Of a stretch of 5,126 nt of DNA, positions 1 to 5,126 are shown in pieces. A program made the translations under genes and the position numbers. Positions within the stretch are counted from its first letter, which is position 1. Each line of letters opens with the position of its first letter. The DNA comes from Lachnospiraceae bacterium (GTDB lineage: Bacteria > Bacillota > Clostridia > Lachnospirales > Lachnospiraceae), in the NCBI GenBank assembly GCA_003488445.1, contig DNLO01000183.1, positions 482 to 5,607 on the forward strand, written 5' to 3'. The notes under the pieces were generated by a model. The model was not told the origin of the DNA, did no database searches, and saw only the letters and a list, made by a program, of their open reading frames with translations.

Positions 1-92
1 CGGAGAAACAAATATATCAGCCTGCGAGGTACCGGACGTTGTGTCGTCGAAACAGCTGTATCAGCCTGCGAGGTGGCGGATATAACATCATA
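1..92. repeat. Two tandem copies of a 44-bp unit upstream of fcl
   Basis: A perfect 16-base core, TATCAGCCTGCGAGGT, occurs at 15-30 and again at 59-74. Around it the similarity runs from about 5-36 against 49-80 (27 of 32 positions identical), so the period is 44 bp. The copies diverge after the core. The left copy begins near the window edge, so more units may lie upstream. All three forward frames are open through the first 80 bases, so coding potential cannot be judged. A 44-base period puts the two copies in different reading frames, which favours a non-coding repeat. The function is not recognised. The lack of further units and of a fixed spacer argues against CRISPR. Confidence 0.7.
57..84 (+). 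promoter_or_regulatory. Possible hairpin in the fcl leader, inside the second repeat copy
   Basis: TATCAGCC (59-66) can pair with GGCGGATA (75-82) with one A-G mismatch, leaving an 8-base loop TGCGAGGT. A G-T pair and a T-A pair extend the stem outward to 57/84. The structure ends about 20 bases before the fcl ribosome binding site. No T-run follows, so it does not look like an intrinsic terminator. The first repeat copy cannot form the same stem, because its right arm carries AC where the second copy has GG. A role in leader RNA structure or processing is inference only. Confidence 0.3.
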
Positions 93-116
93 TAGATACG
101 AATTGGAGAGGATGAA

Positions 117-1064
117 ATGATAGAAAAGGATGCCAAGATATACGTAGCGGGGCACAGGGGACTCGTGGGGTCTGCCATAGTCAGGGCGCTTGAGCGTGAG
201 GGCTACGGCAATATAGTGACGAGGACCCACAGCGAGATGGACCTGACAGACCAGAAGGCTGTCTTTGATTTCTTTGAGAAGGAGAGACCGGAGTACGTGG
301 TGCTGGCAGCGGCCCATGTAGGCGGGATAAACGCGAACCAGACAGCGCCGGCGGACTTCATCTACATCAACTCTGCGATACAGTGCAACGTGATAGGAGC
401 GGCTCATGAGTACAAGGTAAAGAAGCTGCTCTTCCTGGGAAGCTCCTGCATCTATCCGCGTATGGCGAAGCAGCCCATAGTCGAGTCGGAGCTTTTGACC
501 GGACCTCTGGAGAAGACGAACGAGGGCTATGCCATAGCGAAGATATCGGGGCTCATGATGTGCAGGTTCTTCAAGCAGCAGTACGGTGACGACTTCATCT
601 CATGCATGCCCACCAACCTGTACGGTCCCAACGATAATTTCAATCTCAGCAGCTCACATGTGCTGCCGGCTCTCATCAGGAAGTTCGATGATGCAAAGGA
701 GAGCGGTGCGCCAAACGTGACCCTGTGGGGGACGGGAGCACCTTTAAGAGAGTTCCTCTATGTGGACGATATGGCGGATGCCTGTGTATATCTGCTTCAG
801 AACTACAGCGGCGAGGAGCATGTGAACATAGGCACGGGCAAGGAGATCACGATAAAGGACCTCGCTCAGATGGTGAAGGAGACCGTAGGATATACGGGAG
901 ATATAGTCTGGGACGACAGCATGCCCGACGGTACGCCCAGGAAGCTTCTGGATGTATCGAAGCTGCATGACATAGGCTGGAAGGAGAAGGTATCGCTCAG
1001 AGAGGGCATCAGGCTCTCCTACGAATGGTACAAGAGCCAGCCCAAAGAGGAGCTTAAGCTCTGA
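117..1064 (+). CDS. fcl: GDP-L-fucose synthase (NADPH-dependent epimerase/reductase)
   Basis: This cytoplasmic enzyme converts GDP-4-keto-6-deoxy-D-mannose to GDP-L-fucose with NADPH, the last step of de novo GDP-fucose synthesis after GDP-mannose 4,6-dehydratase. The 315-residue protein is an extended short-chain dehydrogenase/reductase of normal family length. The nucleotide-binding loop GHRGLVGSA has G12, G15 and G18. SSCIYP (109-114) supplies S109 and C111, YAIAK supplies Y138 and K142, and SSHV supplies H181; these match Ser107, Cys109, Tyr136, Lys140 and His179 of the E. coli enzyme. [12 protein letters not shown] (164-175), [10 protein letters not shown] (211-220) and [11 protein letters not shown] (270-280) are also typical. 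GGAGAGG (105-111) lies 5 bases before the ATG, and the ATG at 112 is out of frame. No gmd gene is visible, so it may lie upstream. The stop overlaps the next start as TGATG, which suggests translational coupling. Arg is mostly AGG and Ile mostly ATA. Confidence 0.96.
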   Translation: MIEKDAKIYVAGHRGLVGSAIVRALEREGYGNIVTRTHSEMDLTDQKAVFDFFEKERPEYVVLAAAHVGGINANQTAPADFIYINSAIQCNVIGAAHEYKVKKLLFLGSSCIYPRMAKQPIVESELLTGPLEKTNEGYAIAKISGLMMCRFFKQQYGDDFISCMPTNLYGPNDNFNLSSSHVLPALIRKFDDAKESGAPNVTLWGTGAPLREFLYVDDMADACVYLLQNYSGEEHVNIGTGKEITIKDLAQMVKETVGYTGDIVWDDSMPDGTPRKLLDVSKLHDIGWKEKVSLREGIRLSYEWYKSQPKEELKL

Positions 1065-1486
1065 TGGCATATCTGATGCTGCCGGCACTGGCCCTGTTCA
1101 TCATAGACAGGAAATGGTGCAGGGCACTCCTGCTGTGTGCAGGTGCAGTGTCGCTTACGGCATGCATGATATCACTGATATCGGGATTGCTGTCAGGGGA
1201 TGCGATGGGAATAAAAGATGCCGCATTCTATGCGGGGATGATCCTCATAGGAGCATCGCCCCTCATGAGGCGTCAAAGTGACGGAGCTGAGGCTGAAAGC
1301 CCGGAAGCCGGGGAGGACGGTATAGTGGATAACAGGCAGAAATGGAGACTCATCATAGCGGGATATGTGATCTTTATCCTGTTCGCTGTGGCGATGATAG
1401 TGTCCATAGTGAAGCTCAATGCCAAGATCAATACGATATACGGCTTTTCACAGGATCTGGATAAGAGGATAGAGAGTCTGGAGTAA
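1064..1486 (+). CDS. Small membrane protein of unknown function
   Basis: I do not recognise this 140-residue protein. It is hydrophobic, with likely membrane segments at about 20-44, 52-68 and 95-117 and a short hydrophobic start at 2-14 that could be a fourth. An acidic hydrophilic loop (about 71-90, rich in Glu, Asp, Ala and Ser) separates the third segment from the last. The end (118-140, with DLDKRIESLE) is polar and could form a short coiled coil. The ATG shares one base with the fcl stop. AGAGGAG at 1046-1052 lies 11 bases upstream, slightly far but usable with coupling. Codon choice (ATA, AGG) matches the neighbours, which supports it as real. Lying between fcl and a large polytopic protein in one block, it may help glycan assembly or be an accessory subunit of the next protein. 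That is inference from position only. Confidence 0.75.
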   Translation: MAYLMLPALALFIIDRKWCRALLLCAGAVSLTACMISLISGLLSGDAMGIKDAAFYAGMILIGASPLMRRQSDGAEAESPEAGEDGIVDNRQKWRLIIAGYVIFILFAVAMIVSIVKLNAKINTIYGFSQDLDKRIESLE

Positions 1487-1489
1487 GAT

Positions 1490-2602
1490 ATGGCGGTAGT
1501 GCAGGCACTGGCACTTGTTTTAGTTAACATAATTTTTTATTTCCTTTTCGGCTGTGCGATACACATGCGGAGCATCCGCAGGATATCGGATGGCGGGGAA
1601 AGTACGGGAAGTATGGGGGAGCCGGAAACGATGAGTCTTACCAGGACGGTTTTCGCAGGCTTCTTTTTTTATTATCTGGTATTCACGGTATGCTGCATAG
1701 GTGTCACGCTGAAGTGGAGGCCGCTCCATGTGCTGACCAGGATGTGGATCGGCGTGCTGGTGATCGTTTCCCTGACGGGGATCATACGGGGATGGAAATT
1801 ATGTAAACCTGCTGTAAAAAAGGCTCTTTCTTATGTGAGCAAAAACCGCAGGATGTTTATCGTAATAGGCGTGATTTTTGCGGCGTTTGCAGCGACGGTG
1901 CTCATAAGCTACCAGTTCACTCTGGATGCATCATTCTACGTCGGCAACGTCACGACATCGCTGCAGACGGACACGCTCAACATATATGACCCTTTCACGG
2001 GTGACTGGCAGGATCACTTCGAGATGAGGTATTTCTTCGCCACCTTCCCGATGAACGATGCCGTGATGTGCAGTCTCTTCCGGATACATCCTCTGCTCTG
2101 GTGCAAGATAACTATGGCGGCAACGGCTATGCTTCTCACCTTCATGGTGCTCTATATGCTGGGAAGGCGCTTCTTCGACGACGATGCGGGAAAGATCTGT
2201 CTCTTCCTTCTCTTCTCCTCAGTGGCGAACTTCTTCATGATCACGATATACACCACGTCTACTTTCCTGACCACCAGGAACTATGAGGGCAAGTGCCTCC
2301 TGGGAAATGTGGTGCTGCCCGGGATACTCTATCTGTATACGGAGCTTCTCGATGACGTGAAGGACAGGAGGGCATGGCTCACGCTGCTGCTCGTGGCCCT
2401 GGGCTCACCGGTGCTCTCCAGCTCTTCCAATATGCTGGTGCCGGCGATGATAGGGGTGACCATGATACCCCTCGCTCTCATCCGGAAGGATATATGGGTG
2501 ATACCCAAGTCCGTCATCTGCATGATACCGGGGATAGCCCTGACCGGGATATATATCCTTTATGTGAAGAATATCATCGTGTTTTACACGTATCAGAGGT
2601 AG
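1490..2602 (+). CDS. DUF6077-type polytopic membrane protein, N-terminal part
   Basis: This is a 370-residue integral membrane protein with about ten hydrophobic segments, the clearest near 4-24, 52-74, 81-99, 121-141, 207-225, 236-254, 317-331 and 342-360. After the fourth comes a conserved-looking stretch: LDASFYVGNVTTSLQTDTL (145-163) followed by YDPFTG (166-171). RNYEGK (263-268) and a Pro-containing helix follow. From memory, this pattern fits the DUF6077 family of large clostridial membrane proteins, which are unassigned but resemble GT-C glycosyltransferases in layout. No activity is proven. GGAG (1480-1483) lies 6 bases before the ATG, and only 3 bases separate it from the preceding stop. 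The frame ends at TAG 2600-2602 but resumes in the same frame at once, so this is probably the front of a longer protein. The first ~370 bases look more AT-rich than the rest. Confidence 0.8.
   Translation: MAVVQALALVLVNIIFYFLFGCAIHMRSIRRISDGGESTGSMGEPETMSLTRTVFAGFFFYYLVFTVCCIGVTLKWRPLHVLTRMWIGVLVIVSLTGIIRGWKLCKPAVKKALSYVSKNRRMFIVIGVIFAAFAATVLISYQFTLDASFYVGNVTTSLQTDTLNIYDPFTGDWQDHFEMRYFFATFPMNDAVMCSLFRIHPLLWCKITMAATAMLLTFMVLYMLGRRFFDDDAGKICLFLLFSSVANFFMITIYTTSTFLTTRNYEGKCLLGNVVLPGILYLYTELLDDVKDRRAWLTLLLVALGSPVLSSSSNMLVPAMIGVTMIPLALIRKDIWVIPKSVICMIPGIALTGIYILYVKNIIVFYTYQR
2600..2602 (+). other. In-frame amber codon dividing one long open frame
   Basis: The frame starting at 1490 continues past this TAG without any other stop to TAA at 3575-3577. 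The whole stretch is 696 codons, including the TAG and the final stop. Without the TAG it would encode about 695 residues, in the range I expect for DUF6077 proteins. The next codons are GGA and ATG. AGAGG at 2595-2599 lies 6 bases before that ATG, so ribosomes could restart. One base change in CAG, AAG, GAG, TGG, TCG, TTG, TAC or TAT would create the stop. Options are a recent nonsense mutation, a true gene split with coupled restart, stop readthrough or a sequencing error. Confidence 0.9.
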
Positions 2603-2605
2603 GGA

Positions 2606-3577
2606 ATGCAGAGCCTGAACATAGCGGAAAGCGGCTTCGGCTACATATTCAGATGCATAGGGCTGTATTATGAGGGCAATATATACTTCGTCCTCTATAT
2701 CGTATCGGTCGTTTTTCTTTCTCTCGTTCCGCCCGTGAAGGGCCGGGAGCAGGGAGTGAAGTGTGACGGGCGCAGGATGAGGGAGATCTTCCTGCCGCAG
2801 TTTATCGTGATGGCTCTTACGGTATACAATCCGGTATTCCCGGTGGCACTGAACAGCTTCTTCGACGTGAACAAGGAATATTACAGGTTCCTGTGGATGG
2901 CTCCCGTCATCACCTGCATATCAGTGGCGGGTACGGTGCTTGTGACAGAGTATGCCCCGGCGGAGGGGGCAGGGAAGAACGTGGCAAGGAAGGGGATCTG
3001 TACTGCCTTCATCCTGCTTTTGCTCATTGCAGGAGGCAGATGGCTCTACAGTGACGGGTATATCGTATCGCCCAACATATACCATGTACCCACGGAGATA
3101 CCGGAGGTGGCGGATATCATACACAGGGATGCCGTAAGCCGGGATCCGGAGGATCTGTATCCCAGAGCCATGATGGAGTACGACTACAACATGATCATGA
3201 GGCAGTATGATGCATCGATACTCCTGGCCTGTGACAGAGAGGCCTATATCGATGCCATCACCGGTGTGCTGGACTACGAGACGGCGATGAAGGATGAGAA
3301 CTACTGCAACAGGCTGCTGGCGGTGGTGGCCCTGGGGATGAGGATACCCTATGATGAGTTCGAGAAGGGCCTCGAGGAGACAGGGACAGGCTACGTGGTG
3401 ATATCAAAGACCAACGACATGAGGCAGTATCTGGAGGACTGTGGACTGGAGGAGGTCGGGCAGACCGAGAACCATGTCGTGATGCATTATGAACTTAAGG
3501 ACTACGAGCCCTTTACCCTTGCGGATTACAATGATCTATGGTATTACAATCCGGAACCGATTGATTTTCTTATGTAA
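2606..3577 (+). CDS. DUF6077-type membrane protein, C-terminal part
   Basis: This is the 323-residue downstream half of the frame begun at 1490. It has four likely membrane segments (about 26-43, 62-82, 94-114 and 130-147), then a polar domain of about 175 residues. KEYYRFLWMAP (90-100) at the start of the third segment, and a tail holding a short alpha/beta-like stretch TGYVVISKTNDMRQYLEDCG (241-260), are what I expect at the end of these large proteins, where the tail would lie outside the membrane. The pattern resembles the ends of GT-C-like proteins, but no catalytic residues can be named. The ATG at 2606 has AGAGG 6 bases upstream and could serve as a restart site. By itself this part lacks the N-terminal half, including the LDASFY and RNYEGK motifs, so it would need the 370-residue product to act, or both are remains of one gene. 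The frame and codon style are continuous with the upstream half. Confidence 0.75.
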   Translation: MQSLNIAESGFGYIFRCIGLYYEGNIYFVLYIVSVVFLSLVPPVKGREQGVKCDGRRMREIFLPQFIVMALTVYNPVFPVALNSFFDVNKEYYRFLWMAPVITCISVAGTVLVTEYAPAEGAGKNVARKGICTAFILLLLIAGGRWLYSDGYIVSPNIYHVPTEIPEVADIIHRDAVSRDPEDLYPRAMMEYDYNMIMRQYDASILLACDREAYIDAITGVLDYETAMKDENYCNRLLAVVALGMRIPYDEFEKGLEETGTGYVVISKTNDMRQYLEDCGLEEVGQTENHVVMHYELKDYEPFTLADYNDLWYYNPEPIDFLM

Positions 3578-3595
3578 CGGACCGATATATACAAT
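3567..3595 (+). promoter_or_regulatory. Weak candidate promoter for the C11 peptidase gene
   Basis: TACAAT at 3590-3595 matches the -10 consensus at five of six positions. The hexamer 17 bases upstream, TTCTTA (3567-3572), matches the -35 consensus at only three. TTGATT at 3561-3566 is a better -35 but lies 23 bases away from TACAAT, too far; it sits 19 bases from TATATA (3586-3591). A start near 3602 would give a leader of about 44 bases. The gap between genes and the new secreted product make a separate promoter plausible, but the sequence support is weak. Confidence 0.25.
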
Positions 3596-3603
3596 GAGTG
3601 TGG

Positions 3604-3611
3604 TTTTTTTT
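3604..3611 (+). other. Run of eight T in the gap before the peptidase gene
   Basis: Eight consecutive T residues lie 27 bases after the preceding stop. I looked for a stem upstream (3550-3603) and found none longer than three pairs, so this is not a convincing intrinsic terminator. It could reflect weak or factor-dependent termination, or an untranslated leader tract. Confidence 0.35.
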
Positions 3612-3645
3612 AGATGCGTTTGATCAGGGAAGAGGAGATGTATCT

Positions 3646-5126
3646 ATGAGAGGAAGAAGACTGAAAAAAGCAGGCAGACGGGCAGCGCTCTTCATGGCGT
3701 TCATGATGGCGTTCTCGGCCACCTCCACATATACCGTGCAGACCGTGGAGGCTGCGGTATCCAGTGTCGATGTACGCATGGAAGAGGAGCTTGGCGGTAT
3801 GCTCTCAGTCGGTACCGTGGTACGGGATGACTGGAAATATGACGGCAGGCTGCAGGAGCTTCTGACCCGGAGAGATCTCGAGGCGGCGGAGTACGCAAGA
3901 GAGAATAACATCACCGGTACCTACAATACATCGGGAAGTCTCGGCAGCTTCGGCACATCCGATACATCGGCCGAGTGGCTTTCCAATGTGCTGTATCAGG
4001 GCGACATACTCCGCTCAGATACATTTGACGGATTCATAGCCGTATACAACGGCGGGGCTGATGCCGCCGTGATAGAAGACGGCATCAATGAGATAGATGT
4101 ACTGCTGATACCCATATCCGATCTGCAGGTATCAGCCAACGGCATAGAGACCGACATATCTACCTGGGAGACGATACCGGGCTTTGCTAGCAGATTTATG
4201 CTGCCGCACTGGAACGGACAGGACGGGCTCAGTCTGAAGCACAAGACCGCCTATCGCACAAAGCTCTTTGTGGTGGGCATACAGGGCGGCATGCTCTCAA
4301 AGGGCAGCATATATGACAAGGATGGTATGCTCGACTACGCGAAGTACCTTGATTACATAGGTGCAGAGCCCAGTGCCGCAAACCTCGCCAGCTATACGGA
4401 CTACATGAGGGTCTATGAGAGCATCACCAAGGGCGAGGATCAGTACCGGGCAGACCGGGATGAATGGAATGAGTGGTACGAATGGTATGAAAATACCAGA
4501 CGCGACGGCTCCAGAAGCACGGGAGACAGAGGGTCATCAGCAGGAGAGCCGGACAGACCCTCCGGAGGCATCACACCCGTCTCCGATAAAAAGGGTCGCA
4601 CTATAATGATCTATCTTGACGGCGGAAATCTGGGAGATAGTGCCGCTTTCAACCTGCATACCATGCTTACCGCAAGCAAAGACGGCAGCATAGGGTCGGA
4701 CAATCATATCGTCATACTGACCGGAGGCTCAAATAAGGCATGGACAGGAAGCGACGGTTATACAATAAAGAACTATTTATATGACACAAACGGCGAGCAG
4801 CAGGATGCTCTGGCTACTTCCATCGGGACGAAGAAGCAGCTGTGGGAGCTGCGTGACGGCAGGCTGACTCTTATACAGGACGGCTTTAATGATAATGGAT
4901 ACATGACGCAGGGATCAAATCTTGCCGCATTTATCAAGGCGGTAAAGAGTAAGTACCCGGATGCCTCAATGTATGACCTCATCATGTGGGATCATGGCGG
5001 CGGTCCCGAGGGCGGATTCGGCATGGATGAGGGAAGAGATGATGATCAGTCGATGTCTCTGGTCGATATGACAAACGCGATAAGGGAGAGTGGGGTGGAC
5101 TTTGATTTCATCGCGTTTGATGCATG
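3646..5126 (+). CDS. Secreted clostripain-family (C11) cysteine peptidase, 3' end missing
   Basis: This is an exported cysteine endopeptidase of clan CD, family C11; known members favour basic residues at P1, but specificity here is unknown. The window shows 493 full codons plus TG. A basic start (RGRRLKK, RR) and hydrophobic core (13-25) form a signal peptide, with likely cleavage after VEA (34-36). Residues 37 to about 317 have no domain I recognise. They include a Trp/Glu-rich stretch, DEWNEWYEWYE (272-282), and a Gly/Ser/Arg/Pro linker (286-318). The peptidase fold begins at TIMIYLDGGNLG (319-330). DHGGG carries catalytic His450, followed by GGFGMDE, and FIAFDA (488-493) precedes the codon TG-, which should be catalytic Cys494. 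AGAGGAG (3631-3637) lies 8 bases before the ATG; the ATG at 3638 is in another frame. The gene follows a 68-bp gap and may be its own unit. A C-terminal anchor cannot be seen. Confidence 0.9.
   Translation, partial: MRGRRLKKAGRRAALFMAFMMAFSATSTYTVQTVEAAVSSVDVRMEEELGGMLSVGTVVRDDWKYDGRLQELLTRRDLEAAEYARENNITGTYNTSGSLGSFGTSDTSAEWLSNVLYQGDILRSDTFDGFIAVYNGGADAAVIEDGINEIDVLLIPISDLQVSANGIETDISTWETIPGFASRFMLPHWNGQDGLSLKHKTAYRTKLFVVGIQGGMLSKGSIYDKDGMLDYAKYLDYIGAEPSAANLASYTDYMRVYESITKGEDQYRADRDEWNEWYEWYENTRRDGSRSTGDRGSSAGEPDRPSGGITPVSDKKGRTIMIYLDGGNLGDSAAFNLHTMLTASKDGSIGSDNHIVILTGGSNKAWTGSDGYTIKNYLYDTNGEQQDALATSIGTKKQLWELRDGRLTLIQDGFNDNGYMTQGSNLAAFIKAVKSKYPDASMYDLIMWDHGGGPEGGFGMDEGRDDDQSMSLVDMTNAIRESGVDFDFIAFDA

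Noticed and set aside
1..92. CRISPR array
   Set aside because: Only two copies are seen, similarity extends unevenly into the spacer, and no cas genes are present.
81..96. TATAAC and TATAGA as -10 boxes for fcl
   Set aside because: No acceptable -35 hexamer lies 16-18 bases upstream of either; the AT-rich sequence alone is not enough.
1..120. Possible end of an upstream gene in frame 1, with its TGA at 118-120 overlapping the fcl ATG
   Set aside because: All three forward frames are open over the first 80 bases, the translated residues match nothing I recognise, and the 44-bp repeats change frame between copies.
1050..1061. A 12-base perfect palindrome, GAGCTTAAGCTC, at the end of fcl
   Set aside because: About one such palindrome is expected by chance in 5 kb, it lies within coding sequence, and it has no T-run or partner site.
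744..1088. Reverse-strand open frame opposite the end of fcl
   Set aside because: It lies opposite a well-supported enzyme gene, its product resembles no family, and it has no ribosome binding site or context of its own.
3578..3611. Intrinsic terminator after the membrane protein gene
   Set aside because: The T-run is present but no stable GC-rich stem precedes it.
3624..3914. Reverse-strand open frames opposite the peptidase signal peptide and front region
   Set aside because: They are Ser/Pro/Arg-rich antisense translations of a well-supported secreted protein gene.

Overview
The window reads like part of a Gram-positive clostridial genome, most likely Lachnospiraceae. This placement is inferred from gene content (a clostripain-type C11 peptidase and a large clostridial-type DUF6077 membrane protein), strong purine-rich ribosome binding sites and tight gene packing. 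Base composition is near balanced by eye. Codon choice is distinctive: in the first gene 14 of 21 Ile codons are ATA and none is ATT, and 7 of 12 Arg codons are AGG. The genus cannot be fixed from the sequence.

All genes lie on the plus strand. Bases 1-92 hold two copies of a 44-bp unit, the second of which can fold into a hairpin, just before the first gene. Bases 117-3577 form one tightly packed block: GDP-L-fucose synthase (fcl), a 140-residue small membrane protein whose start overlaps the fcl stop by one base, and after 3 bases a large polytopic membrane protein of the DUF6077 type. That last frame is cut into 370- and 323-residue parts by a single in-frame TAG at 2600-2602. A 68-bp gap with an 8-T run and a weak candidate promoter follows. 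From 3646 to the window end runs a secreted C11 (clostripain-family) cysteine peptidase, cut off by the window edge inside what should be its catalytic Cys codon.

Working together, fcl would supply GDP-L-fucose for a fucose-containing surface glycan. The membrane proteins behind it are plausible partners in building or moving that glycan at the membrane, although nothing in the sequence proves their activity. The peptidase has its own signal peptide and leader gap and may be a separate unit. The most notable points are the in-frame amber codon between two halves of one membrane protein, placed between a good Shine-Dalgarno-like sequence and a restart ATG; the 44-bp repeat pair; and the roughly 280-residue unassigned region ahead of the peptidase domain. 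I see no convincing evidence for an entirely new system.
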